Part shown: positions 10,764 to 22,829 of the stretch, piece after piece
Position numbering within the stretch: the stretch's first letter is position 1
Layout of the letters: each line of letters starts with the position of its first letter
Assembly (NCBI GenBank): GCA_029747015.1
Contig: JAKOGI010000055.1
Coordinates: 713,501 to 777,500 of the forward strand
Reading direction: 5' to 3'
DNA from: Carnegiea gigantea
Lineage: Eukaryota; Streptophyta; Magnoliopsida; Caryophyllales; Cactaceae
DNA length: 64,000 bases
Program-made: the position numbers and the translations under genes
The notes under the pieces: generated by a model
What the model was told of the DNA's origin: nothing
Database searches by the model: none
What the model saw: the letters and a program-made list of their open reading frames with translations, nothing else

Positions 10764-13700
10764 ATGAGTGTGACTATGGGTTTGAAAGAGAAAATTGAAA
10801 CTGTTTTGATGAACAACTGAGCTATTTCAACTTTAAATTAAGAACATAAAGATTCTAATCAAGAATGCAAATCTCAAAGGGAGGATTTGAGAAGGCAGCT
10901 TGGTGATTTCATAAAGCAAAAACAGAAAGTGCTAGCTAGTCCCACCGGTTCTATCCACGGTGAGGAGAATGAGGCAGCAAGCAACATGAGTTCTTCTAAT
11001 GAGGAAGAACCATATAGGAGGGGAATAAGATAACAAAGGCAGCCCACTAACTCAAATGATTTTAGAGTTGAAACCCCTGAATTTGAAGGTAAACTTAATC
11101 TAGATGAATTTCTAAAATGGTTACACACAGTCGAACGAATCTTTGAGCATAAGGATGTTTCTAAAGATAAGAAAGTCAGGTTGGTTGCTCTAAGGCCGAG
11201 GAAGTACGCCTTATTATGGTGGACTAACATATGTGTCGAAAGAGTGAGGAGTAAAAGAAGCAAAACCAGAACTTGGGAGAAGATGAAAGCCAAGTTAAAG
11301 TCATGGTTTCTACCCCAACTGACATCCAAGGTAGTTATTCTCAACTCCATAACCTAATCCAAGGCAGCCTTTCAAACCTGAGTTTCTAAAACCCCCATCC
11401 CAGGATCAACCCTTTAACAAGGGGAGCCCTACTTTTTTCCCCACACCTATAATACACCTTCCTTCCTGTAGAGCTTATCGTAGAGCTATAAATTAAACCA
11501 CTACTTTTATTTATAAATAGGATTTATAGCATAGGAAAGTAGGGATCGATCCCATGAGAAAAGATTTTGATAGTAAGCTAGCTTAAGTCTAATTGAATTT
11601 ACTACTTTAATTTATTTTACTTTCTCTTTATATTACTGAAACAAATCAAATTAAACAAGTAAAAATCTGAAAAAATTACTTAATATTGCCCCTAGATATT
11701 CTAAATTTAATTCTGGAAATAAAAACGGTAAATAGCTATCCTAAATATTCTGGAAAAATATAAACAGAAATAATCACACAATATTGTACTAAAACTTAAA
11801 ACAGAAAATAGCAAGCAGAAAATTGATATTAAAAATCAAAGAAAGTAATCTAAATTAATATTCTACAAGTTTATAACTTTATATCTCCAAAATTATATGT
11901 AATTAAATTCAGAAAAATTAAAACAGAAAATTAACTACAGAAAATTAAAATAGAAAATAAAATCTGAAGTTGGAGAAATAATAAACTGTACTAATATAAA
12001 TACGAAAATAAATAAATAAAAAAGTACCCAGATTTTAGAATATAATTTTTTTGGACTTAATAAAACCCTAAAAACATAAAATAAAAATTAAAACCATAAT
12101 TTTCAGGTTTATTAAAATAAAAACCTTCACATATCCAATTCACGAAATAATTCTGAAAAATTATCAAATAATTTCCGAATATTCTAAAATTAAGTAGAAG
12201 TAGATTAGGATACTATACAAACCCTAAAATGGAATAAAACACGAAAAAATACAAAAGGGACTAGTTTTAGCCTAATTTCTAACAAACCGATAAATAAATG
12301 GCAAAACAAAATAGAAAAGAAATCTGAAAATTATCATCACACTAAAAATCAAAATATAACTAATCTAAAATCGCTACGACACTCTTGAAAGACTATCTTT
12401 TGGGGGGCTAAATGAAATTTATATTAATGCTTTTAAATTTAAGAATTAAAATTGATAAACTAAAGAAATTAACTAAAAAGTAACAAATAGTTATCAAAGT
12501 TACCAAATTTATGAAAAATACTTAGCATAATCTATATCCACTATGCAAATTAATATTTATCATTAACACACAAATCGATTTATCCATGAGTTAGACTGTA
12601 GAAGGCACTCACCAGCAGATCTTCCCCATTTTTCCTTATATTATAGTTTATTTAGGTCAAGCCCTACTATAAACCCTACTAGTTTTGATAATCCTAACAC
12701 CAGCGCAAGAATTTAATCAAACTAGAGTATTATGTGTTAGAAAAACTTTATCTAATGCCTTGTAACCGATTTACCAGCAAATTGATTTAATAAAGGTCTA
12801 TAATGATTATCTAACTAAAAGAGATGTGTTTGAGCCATCCATGATCAATTGGGGTGATACTAATGCCTAAAGGACTATAACTTTTATGTATTAAAGTCTT
12901 TTAAACTATTATATAAATTCGTATTAAACTAATTAGCATGCATTCTAATTAATCTAATGTGAATATAATAAACAATAAATACTAATCGTTATAGAATCAT
13001 GGAATAAAAATCAACTAGACAATAAAGCATAAAACTTGTTTCAAAATAATTAATTTAGCATGGTTTCAAATAGATTATACTAAGTATAAGAAAATTACTC
13101 ACTCATATTTGAAATTAAATTACACAATTTACCCAAATACTTCATGTTTAATAACTAAACTTATAAAATAAAAGGAAAAAAAAACAAACGAAAACAATAT
13201 TACTTGATAATATTGTGGAAACCGTTGATGGTGATGATGAACGATGATGATGTGTGCCAGTGATGATGATATTTAGGTGAAGAAGGGTGGCGCGAGATGA
13301 TGAGAGAAGTGGTGCTGCGTGAGATGTGGGTGAGGTCAGTAGATTTAAAGGGGAAGATGTAGCTTTTTTTTTAATTTTTTAATAGTATTATTCTACTAGG
13401 GTTTTCTTCTTTGGACTCCTTCTCTTCCAAGTCTTCTAATTTCTCTTCAATTAGGAGTAGTAATCCAAGCCCAAATAAATCCTTGTGAAATATATTTCTC
13501 ATAAATTATTATTTTTTGGACCGACTTGATAAATTCGCTTATAAAATCTTTCAGTAAATAAAACCCAAATTTCGGCGTCTTCTCTTCTCCTCTTTCTTTA
13601 TTAATGCTTAACCTAAAAAAATATATAAAATAAAGTAAATTAGACAAAACAATATATATAATATAATCAAATTAATTATTAAAAACATGCATGAATTATG

Positions 13701-14546
13701 ACTCAACACTTCCACCCCATAAAAGAGCCAAACTCCACAGCAAAGCCTACACCTATAAAGCATGTCCAAACCAACTCCTTTTGGCACTAGTAGGTGTTTT
13801 AAGTGTCAAGGATTTGGACAAATAGCTGCAGACTGCACAAATTGAAGGGCCATTACTTTGGCCAAATGGGAAGCAGTAAAGAAGGAAGAGAGTGAGGAGG
13901 AAAAGAAAGCTTATTTTGATGAGAATCAGGAGGAGAACCCAATAGAAGTTATAGAGAAAGCCGATGAAGGAGAAATGTTGGGTTTGAGAAGAGCATTGAG
14001 TGGCCAGAAAGGTGTTAAAGATGGGCAAAGGGAAAACATTTTTCATTCCAGGTGCTCGGTTTAAGGGAAGGTTTGTTCCATGATTATAGATGGACGAAGT
14101 TGTGCCAATATTATTTCTCTTAGCATGATTGAGAAACTAGGCTTGCAAGCTATAACCCATCCCCATCCTTACAACATCTAATGCCTAAACCAAAGCAAGG
14201 GATTGCAAGTTAACTCCCAGTGCCTCATTTCACTCTCCATTGGGAAGAACTACCAAGCGAAGTTATGGTGTGACGTGATTCCCATGGATGCAGGTCGTAT
14301 CTTACTAGGAAGGCTGTGAATGTATGATCACAAAGTGATGCATGATGGTTTTGTAAACACATACTCTCTTTTTAAGGCAGGTAAGAAGATCACCTTAGTA
14401 CTTTTATCCCCTTCCCAACGCTAAAAAATTAAACCACAACATAACCATAAGCATTTGAATCTTTTCCTATCATTATGAACCACTACTTTCTGTTCAAGGT
14501 AAGTACAAAGCTTTCAAGACCAAAAAAATCTTATTTTGGTGGTTAG
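10764..14546 (+). pseudogene. Unit 5 gag-pro pseudogene, split by a solo LTR
   Basis: The frame begins at ATG 10764, with a stop (TGA) near 10818 and another near 11030. The gag core L-W-W-T is kept. At 11367-11370 (GCCT) about 205 bp of C-terminal gag are deleted, joining the end of the core to the K-V-E-Q-Q-R-K-S-R-P segment; GCCT is present at both ancestral edges. The Pro-rich linker is then interrupted by a 2242-bp solo LTR (11467-13708) and resumes at 13714. The knuckle (13794) has Gln for His, and its frame stops three codons later. The protease site is D-G-R-S (about 14085). The array-wide TGA is at 14316-14318. A 68-aa open stretch covers 13858-14064. Confidence 0.85.
11462..13713 (-). 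mobile_element. Solo LTR, 2242 bp (11467-13708), with TSD CTTCC
   Basis: Seen: the element runs TGTAGAGCTTATCG...GACTCAACA and is flanked by perfect CTTCC duplications (11462-11466 and 13709-13713) inside the unit 5 gag linker. It is very AT-rich and has no PBS, gag or second copy of itself. Read on the minus strand, it ends with a segment resembling the R/U5 end of Tat/Athila LTRs (a GGGATCGATCCC-type motif near 11540, about 75 bp from that end), so I orient it minus. Minus-strand start TGTTGAGTC and end CTCTACA fit TG...CA. It most likely arose by LTR-LTR recombination that removed the internal region. The short minus frame at 13447-13647 is not considered a gene. Confidence 0.85.
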
Positions 14547-14634
14547 CAATATTTTAGCCGGACAGATTTAAGTTCATACTTGGCAGGTGATTATCTAGTG
14601 AATTCGAGGGAGAATTCTCTTTAACAAGGGAGGA

Positions 14635-15909
14635 TAAGGGAGATCCCTCAATATAGCATCATGTAGGCTTTCAAAACATTTAAGAAATGCCATAATCTTC
14701 GTCCAAATTTTAAGAAAACACCTATGTTTTGTTAGGGTTCACAACAGTAGCACCCGGGTTCACTTCAGCAAAACAAACTGGTTTTGTTCATCAAGTTACT
14801 TAGACCTTGTTGAGGTTTCAGTCCAATATTTTTGCATATTTTGGTTCCCTAAGATGTTAGCTATTAGGACTGGCTAAGAAATTCATGTTAAATCAGGTGC
14901 AAAGTGAAGAACCAAGGCCATTTTGAAAACTGCATTGGATTTTGCCCGGTTCTGCCGGGTTCTATTAACTTTGCTATTTTAGGCCATCAAAATGTGATTT
15001 TACCCTGATTTCTTACTAGGCAGGCTTCTACATGTGCTGGGGGTTCCCCCCAAGAAACGACATCAAGTCTAAGTCAATTCAAAGCAAGAGAAATTTGATG
15101 CATAAAACTGGCCAAATATGATACCTTGCAGCTAGTAATCTGTGATGTTGTTTACTCCTTTTTTTTGCCATCCAATCAGGACATATCATCATTAGAAGCT
15201 AAAAGCAGTTAGGAGCCCAATCATAAGCCATTTCAGTCTAGCCAAAAGCACTACCAATGGGAATCGAGGCAACAAAGGCAAGTGAGCTTGGATTGGCTAG
15301 CTGTAAAGTGCATGTGCCACCATCCTTTTTCTCAGTTCTCCATTTGCAAGCAGCCTTTTTCAGGCTAATTTAGGAGCTTAGGGATGAGTTTAGCCCTTAA
15401 TCTTTTGCTTAGCTAGACTCATTGCTTGCAATTAGCTAAGTTAAACATGCTTTGTACTTAAACAGAATGTAAGCTAGTTTTAAGCTTAGTTAGAGGATTC
15501 CTAATCATGAAGAAACCTCTAAACTGTCTAGGTAGCCAAGGGGGGATGTGTATAAGTAGGCAAGTGGCTCTCTTTGTAAAATTAGATTTGAACTTGAGTT
15601 AAAGAAAGTTGAGCTTTGTTCCTTTAAGTTTGTTAAGACACTTTGCTTGCTTATCCTAGCTTAAGCCGAGTTGGATGGTGATCAAGTGAATGTTAACTCT
15701 TTTTTAGGTGGTCTTTCTATATCCTAATTAAGGTTAAGGCCCTTCTCTTGTTCTTGGTGGTGTTTTCTATATCCAAGAATCAGTTTGATACACTCCGTTC
15801 TGTCATCTTTCATTCGGATTCATCCAAATTTAAGCTTAAGTTCTCTTTGAACTTAGCTAACTTGCATTCCCCTTTAGGGTGTGAGTTGAATTAGGCCATA
15901 CATACATCA
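14635..15909 (+). repeat. LTR5 of the array (1275 bp)
   Basis: It starts TAAGGGAGATCC (TG mutated to TA) and ends CATACATCA. The PBS at 15914-15925 reads TGGCATCAGAGC (one T-to-C change). Shares GTGAATGTTAACTCTTTTTT with LTR1. Confidence 0.9.
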
Positions 15910-16031
15910 ACTTTGGCATCAGAGCTAAGTCTCTCCTAAGCCCTGAAACCAGCCCACACGTTCCAAACAACATAAACACGGTCCCCCAAACATGGTCCCC
16001 CAAACACAATCAGTTTACATCCAAATCCGCC

Positions 16032-17757
16032 ATTAGTGTGAGTATGAGTTTGAAAGAGAAAACTGAAGCTGTTTTGAAGAACAACCAAGCTATTTCAACT
16101 TTAAATCAAGACCATAAAGATTCTCATAAAACCTCAATGCTCAAAATGAGTACTTGAGAAGACAGCTTGGTGATTTCATGAAGCAAAAACAGAAAGTGCT
16201 AGCTAGTCTGACCGGTTCTTTATGCTGTGAGGAGGATGAGGCAACAAGTAACCTCCTGAGTTCTTCTAATGACGAAGAACCATTAAGGAGGGGAAGAAGA
16301 GAACAAAGGTAACCCATTAACTCTAATGATTATAGAGTTGAAATCCCTTAAAAAAGGTAAACTTGATCCAGATGAATTTCTGGAATGGTTACACACAGTT
16401 GAACACATCTTTGAGTATAAGGATGTTTCTAATGATAAGAATTTCAAGTTGGTTGCTCTTAGGCTCCGGAAGTATGCATCATTATGATGGATTAACATTT
16501 GTGCTAAAAGAGTGAGGCGTAGAAAGAGTAAAATCAGAACTCGGGAGAAGACGAAACCCAATTTAAAGTCATGGTTTGTACCCTCAAATTCCACCCAAGA
16601 TGGCTATTCTTAACCCCTCAACCTAAGGCAGCATCAATTTAGTTACATACATGAGTTTGAGAAACTCTTGATTAAGTGTGAGATTCAAGAACGAGAAGAG
16701 CAAACCATAGTTAGGCACTTAGGAGGTCTTGAACCTAAGTATGCTAATGTGGTGGAATCACAACAAGATGCCACTTTTAAAGACGTTTGTGCCTTGGCTC
16801 ATAAGGTTGAGCAACAATAAGGAAATCAAGGCCTTTAAAACGTGAGTTTCAAAAACCTCAGTCCCAGCCCTTTAACAAGGGGTGCCCCATTTCTTTCCCC
16901 ACACCTATGGCACCCACTCCTTCCACTCCACAAAATAGCCAAACTCCACAGGAAAGCCTACGCCCACCAAGCATATCCAAACCAACTCCTTTTGGCACTT
17001 GTAGGTGTTTTAAGTGTCAAGGATTTGGACAGATAGCAGCGGACTGCACAAATCGAAGGGTCATTGCTTTGGCCAAATGGGAAGTAGTAAAGGAGGAAGA
17101 GAATGAGGAGGAAAAGAAAGCTTATTTTAAGGAGAATCAAGAGGAGAACCAAGAAGAAGTTAAGGAGAAAGCCGATGAGGGAGAAATGTTGGTTTTGAGA
17201 AGAGTATTGAGTGGCCAGAAAGGTGTTAAAGATGAGCAAAGGTAAAACATTTTTCATTCTAGGTGCACGGTTTAAGGGAAGGTTTATTCCATGATTATAG
17301 ATAAAGAGAGTTATACCAATATTGTTTCTCCTAGCATGATTGAGAAACTAGGCTTGCAAGCTAAACCCATCCCCATCCTTACAACAGCCAATGGCTAAAC
17401 TAAAGCAAGGGATTGGGAATTAACTCCCAATGGCTCATTTCATTCTGCATTGGAAAGAATTACTAAGAGGAATTATGGTATGACGTGATTCCCATGGATG
17501 CATACCATATCTTACAAGGAAGGCCATGAATGTACGATCAGAAGGTGGTGTACGATGGTTTTCTAAACACATACTCTCTCTTTAAGGGAGGTAAGAAGAT
17601 CACCTTAGTACGTTTATCCCCTTCTTAGCACCACAAAAGTAAATCATAATAGAATCATGAGCATTTGAACCTTTTCTTACTTGTCATGAACCACTATTTG
17701 TTGATCAAGGTAAGTACAAAGCTTTCAAGACCAGAAAAGGCTTATTTGGGTCGTTAG
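16032..17757 (+). pseudogene. Unit 6 gag-pro pseudogene
   Basis: The start codon position is ATT (16032). A small tandem duplication of a GGTCCCCCAAACA motif sits in its leader (about 15979-16006). The gag core has lost residues near 16349 (run of A's), and the second half of L-W-W-T carries TGA for Trp (about 16485). A 113-codon stretch at 16907-17245 covers the Pro-rich linker, knuckle and Glu/Lys linker without a stop, but the knuckle His is Gln (about 17005-17046). The protease site is D-K-E-S (about 17298). The array-wide TGA is at 17527-17529 and the tail ends at 17755-17757. Shares GGGTCGTTAGTAATAT and CTTACAAGG with unit 2. Confidence 0.85.
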
Positions 17758-17846
17758 TAATATTTTTGCCCGATGGATTTCAGTTCATAGTTGGTAGGTG
17801 ATTATCTAGAAAATTTGAGGTCACATTCACTTAAACAAGAGGAGGA

Positions 17847-19113
17847 TGAGGGAGATCCCTCAATGCAACATGATTTAGGCTTTGAAAACATTCAAGGAAA
17901 GCCATAATCATCATCCAAAGTTCAAGGAAAGACCCACGTTCTGTTGGGGTTCAAAACAGTAGCACTCGGGTTCACTTCAGCAAAGCAACCTAGTTTTGTT
18001 CATCAAGTTATTTAGGCCTGTTTAAGGTTTAAGTTCAATATTTTGCTATATTTTGGCTCCCTAAGATGTTAGCTATCAAGGCTAGCCAAGAAATTCAAGT
18101 TAAAGTATGTTGAAGTGAAGAACTAAGGCCATTTTGCAAACCGCATCGGATTCTGCCTGGTTTGCCCAGTTCTATTTACTTTGCTATTTTAGGCCATCAA
18201 AATGTGATTTTACCCTATTTGCTTAGTAGGAGGGCTTGTACATATCCTGAGGTTTCCTCCCAAGTAAGGAAATCAAGTCTAAATCAATTCAAAGCAAGAG
18301 AAATTTGATGCACAAAACCGGTCAAATTTGGTACCTTGCACCCGATTGGCTGTGGTGTTAGTTACCCCTACTTTTTGCCGTCCAATCAAGACCTAGCAGC
18401 ATCATTGGAAGTTAAAAGTAGTTAGGAGCACAATCATAAGCCTTTTCATCCTAGCCAAAAGCATTACTAATGGGAATCAAGGTAACAAAGGCAAGTGAGC
18501 TTGGATTGGCTAGTAGTAAAGTGCATGTCCAAGCATCCCTTTTCTCTCTCTTCCATGTGCAAGCAGCCTTCTTAAGGCTAATTTAGGGGCTTAGGGATGA
18601 GTTTAGTCCTTAAGCTTTTGCTTAGCTATACTCATTGCTTGCAATTAGCTTAGTTAAACGTGCTTTATACTTAAATAGAATATAAGCTAGTTTTAAGCTT
18701 AGTTAGAGGTTTTCTAATCATGAGGAAACCTCTAAACCGTCTAGGCAGCGAATGGGGGATGTGCATAAGTAGGAAAGTACTATAAAGTTATATTTGAGCT
18801 TGAGTTAAAGAAAGTTGAGCTTTGCTCCTTTGAGTTTGTTAAAACAACTTACTTATCCGAGCTTAGACCGAGTTAGGTGGTGATCAAGTGAGTCTTAACA
18901 CTTATTTAGTTGGTGTCTCTATATCCTAATCAAGGTTAGGGGCCCTAAGCTTATTTTGGGTGGTGATTTCCTTATCCATGAATCAGTTTAGATACACTCA
19001 ATTCGGTCGTCTTTCATTCTGATTCATCATAATTCAAGCTTAAGTTCTCTTTGAACTTAGCTAACTTACATTCCCCTTTTGAGTGTGAGTTGAAATGGGT
19101 CATGCATACATCA
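17847..19113 (+). repeat. LTR6 of the array (1267 bp)
   Basis: It runs from TGAGGGAGATCC to CATACATCA and is followed by an intact PBS TGGTATCAGAGC at 19118-19129. It is closest to LTR2 in R/U5. Confidence 0.9.
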
Positions 19114-19235
19114 ACTTTGGTATCAGAGCTAAGGTTTTCCTTGGCCTTGAAACCAACCCATACATTCTAAAACAACCTAAAGACATTCCCCCAAACACAA
19201 TCCCCGAACATAATCTATTTACATTCAAATCAGCC

Positions 19236-20902
19236 ACCAGTGCGAGTTTGAGTTTGAAAGGAAAATTAAAGCTATTTTGGAGAACAAGCAAGCTATTTTA
19301 ACTTTAAATCAAGAACTTAAAGATTCTAATCAAGAACTAAAATCTCAAAATGAGTACATGAGAAGGCAGGTTGGTGATTTCATGATGCGAAACCAAAAAG
19401 TGCTAGCCAGTTGCACCGGTTCTATCCGTGGTGAGGAGGATGAGGCAGCAAGTAACATAAGTTCTTCTAATGAGGAAGAACCATTAAGGTGGGGAAGATG
19501 AGAACAAAGGCAGCCCGCTAATTCTAATGATTTTAGAGTTAAAACCCCTGAATTTGAAGATAAACTTCATCTAGAGGAATTTCTAGAATGGTCACGAACA
19601 ATCGAACGCATCTTTGAGTGTAAGGATGTTTCTGAAGATAAGAAAGTCAAGTTGGCTGCTCTTAGGCTTAGGAAGTACACCTCATTATGGTGGACTAACA
19701 CATGTGCCGAAAGAGTGGAGAGTAGAAATAGCAAAATTAGAACTTGGGAGAAGATGAAAGCCAAGTTAAAGGCACGGTTTCTACCTAAACTTACATCCAG
19801 GATAGTTATTCTCAACTCCCTAGCCTAATCCAATGCAACCTCAAAGTTGAAGAATACTCACCCGAGTTTGAGAAACTCTTAGTTAAGTGTAATACTCAGG
19901 AACCAAAAGAGCAAACCATAGTTAGGTACTTAGGAGTTCTGGAACCTAAGTATACTAATGTGGTGGAATTACAACAATATGCCACTTTTGATGAAGATTG
20001 TGTCTTGGCTCATATGGTCGAGCAATAAACGAAACCAAGGCCTTTTAAAAAACCTCCATCCCAGGATCAACCCTTTAACAAGGGGAGCCTTATTTCTTTC
20101 CCCACACCTACGACACTCCTTCCTTCCACCCCACAAAAGAGCCAAACTCCACAGTAAAGCCTACCCCTACAAAGCATATCTAAACCAGCTCCTTTTGTCC
20201 CTAGTAGGTGTTTTAAGTGTCAAGGATTTGGGTGCATAGGTGCGGACATCACAAACCAAAGGGTCATTATTTTGGCCAAATGGGCAGCAGTAAAGGAGGA
20301 AGAGAATAAGGAGGAAAGGAAAGCTTATTTTGAGGAGAATCTAGAGGAGAACCAAGAATAAGTTATAGAGAAAGCCGATGAGGGAGAAATGTTGGTTTTG
20401 AGAAGAGTCTTGAGTGGCCAGAAACTTGTTAAAGATGAGAGCAAAGGGAAATAATTTTTCATTCTAGGTGCACGGTTCAAGGGATGGTTTGTTCCATGAT
20501 TATAGATAAAGGAAGTTGTTCCAATATTGTTTCTCTTAGCATGATTGAGAAACTCGGGGTTTGTGGGTTAACTCCTAGGGCCTCATTTCATTCTCCATTG
20601 GAAAGAACTACCAAAAGGAGTTAGTTATGGTGTAACGTGATTCCTATGGATGTATACCATATCTTACTCGGAAGGCCGTGAATGTATGATCAGAAGGTGA
20701 TATATGATGGTTTTCTAAACACATACTCTCTCTTTAAGGGAGGTAAGAAGATGACCTTAGTACCTTTATCCCCTTCCTAACGCCACAAAAGTAAACCACA
20801 ACAGAATTGTAAGCATTTAAACCTGTTTTTACTTGTTATGAACCAGCATTCAAGCTAAGTACAAAGCTTTCAAGACCAGAAGAGGCTTATTTGGGTGGTT
20901 AG
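19236..20902 (+). pseudogene. Unit 7 gag-pro pseudogene
   Basis: The start codon position is ACC. A clean stretch covers the coiled coil to the Ser/Glu-rich segment (19277-19501), ending at a TGA that replaces Arg. L-W-W-T is kept (about 19687). The knuckle (about 20207) has lost His and the last Cys (C-F-K-C-Q-G-F-G-C-I-G-A-D-I). The protease site is D-K-G-S (about 20506), and ~66 bp are missing after it (about 20558). The array-wide TGA is at 20679-20681. Shares GCGAGTTTGAGTTTG and GAGTACATGAGAAGG with unit 3. Confidence 0.85.
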
Positions 20903-21168
20903 CAATATTTCAGCTCGGCGGATTTAAGTTCAGACTTGGCAAGTGGTTGTCATGTGAATTTGAGGGAAAATTCTCTTCCACAAGGGGAGGATGAGGGAGA
21001 TCCCTCAATGCAGCATGATTTAGGCTTTGAAAGCATTCAAGGAAAGCCATAATCATCATCTAAAGTTGACATGCGTTTTGTTAGGGTTCAAAACAGTATC
21101 ACCCGGGTTCACTTTAGCAAAACAACCCAGTTTTGTTCATCAAGTTACTTAGGCCTCCTTAAGGTTTA

Positions 21169-22715
21169 TGATGGAGGTCCATCCTCAAGGTCTAAAAATG
21201 TTTCATTGATCCAAAATAATCAAGAAATCAACTCCAAAGTCACGGCCATGAGTCACTTGATGGCAAACACACAAGGTGATACACCCGGGTTCTCATCTAG
21301 ATTTTTACCCGGTTTTTGCTATCTTATTACATCAGCCTAAAGCATATTTTGGTGTCCGTTTTTTGGATGATTATCAAGTTCAGGATGTTAGCTTTTAAGT
21401 CCAATTGGTTTCATATCATTTGGAATTCATTTGGTTACTTAAAACAGTTCATCTCTTGAACCTGTCCGGATTGCACTGCAAAATGCACGGTTTTGGTTTT
21501 CTGGTTTGATCAGGGGGCAAATGACGTCCAAATGCTACGATTCCAATTGGAGGGTAAACTAGACATCTTGAGGTTTCCAACCATGTAAGAAACGTAGCAA
21601 TTAGTCATCATTTGAGGTGTCAAACATGCGTTGCAAGTGGAGGCAGAAACCGGCTGCTTGACACCCGGTTGCTTAGCCTGGTGGTTTTCCTCCTTCAAGG
21701 GGTTTGCTTAAGGTGGAAGGCTGCCAAGTAGGTCATTTTGAGCTGCTTGATTAAGCACCACTCAGCTACTTGAGAGAGAGACACGTGGAGCTAGTGAAAC
21801 GCCACCATTTTGCAAGCTCTCATTCGACCACTCAAGCATGACATGGCACACATGCAATTTTCAGTCCTTTTGAGGTGGCAGCCATGCTCTCTTACCTTCC
21901 TTGAAGGGAAATTGAGTCAACAAGGTTTCTTAATACTTAGGAAAGAGTTTAAGAAGGAAATCTTGTGTTTTGTAGCTTAAACTTTCAGCTTATGTATGTT
22001 TTAGCTTAAACCATGTATTACTAAGCATAGGATTAGTTTAATGACTTTCCTTGCCTAGAAGGAAAGCTCTTTTCATGTAATCACAAGGCTATATAAGTGC
22101 CTTGGCTGCTCTTTTGTTAAACAAGAAGTTTGAGTATTGAAGTTGAGAGTAAAGACTTTGTGTCTTGAGATTTCTTAAACACTTAACTTGCTTATCCTTA
22201 ATTGTGGCCGATTAAGGTGGTGACCAAGTGAGTCTCAATCTTTGGTTAGGTGGTGAATCTTATCCTAATCCAAGATTGAGGGCCCTAAGCTAAATGATTA
22301 GTGGTGTATCTTATCTAATCATCTAGCTTAGAACTATCCAAGTTTCATTAAACACTCTTGAAGTTCACAAACTAGTTCTTGGTTTCACTCCTCTCAAACC
22401 ATGAATTACCTTTGTTCTTCTTAGTGTCTTTTTATCCTCCTTTACTTCCCTCACTTCCTTACTCCTTTGATTCCTCTTATCCACACAAAATCAAGCCTTG
22501 ACATAGCTGATTGCATCGAACTTTCAAAAACCTTCAAAGCTATCTCAAAACCGTGAAGAAGAGCTTTCCTAGGCAAGCTAGGCAGTGAATTGGCACGGTC
22601 ACCCCGTGCCATCAAGCACGGCCGTGCCACTCCTGGCCGTGAGAAATTGCTTGATTTCTAGCTTCCTTCGACGTGAGTTAACTTGGGTTGCTATCCTTCC
22701 CTTGGACTTACATCA
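21169..22715 (+). repeat. 5' LTR of the nested TR-GAG element (1547 bp)
   Basis: It begins TGATGGAGGTCC and ends CTTACATCA. A TATA box, GCTATATAAGTG, lies near 22088 and probably drives the element. The R/U5 part contains GGTGGTGACCAAGTGAGTC and GAGGGCCCTAAGCT, homologous to the array LTRs. GC-rich hairpins lie near its 3' end. Confidence 0.95.
22592..22627. promoter_or_regulatory. Two GC-rich inverted repeats in U5, near the PBS
   Basis: GGCACGG (22592-22598) and CCGTGCC (22604-22610) can pair across a 5-nt loop. GCACGGCCGTGC at 22616-22627 is a perfect 12-base palindrome. Both are kept in the 3' LTR (25779-25797 and 25803-25814). They stand out in an AT-rich element. Placement 90-125 nt upstream of the PBS would put them in the 5' leader of the RNA, where retroelements often carry dimerisation or packaging structures. 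That role is inference. Confidence 0.6.
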
Positions 22716-22719
22716 TTTT

Positions 22720-22731
22720 TGGTATCAGAGC
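22720..22731 (+). other. Primer-binding site of the nested element (tRNA-iMet)
   Basis: TGGTATCAGAGC, exact iMet-type PBS, four bases after the LTR end (TTTT spacer). Confidence 0.95.
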
Positions 22732-22829
22732 AAGTTCAGAACTTGGCCTGAACCCCACGTCATTCCCAGCTTATCTCTGAAGTCATTTCAAACACAATCA
22801 AACACAAGCCGTTCATTCCTGCGATTACA

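Noticed and set aside
16958..17257. Second family of antisense hydrophobic frames over the knuckle and Glu/Lys linker (also 3335-3628, 8480-8797, 13753-14046, 33782-34066, 36995-37312, 45049-45243)
   Set aside because: Same composition effect over GAG/GAA/AAG-rich linker; not membrane proteins.
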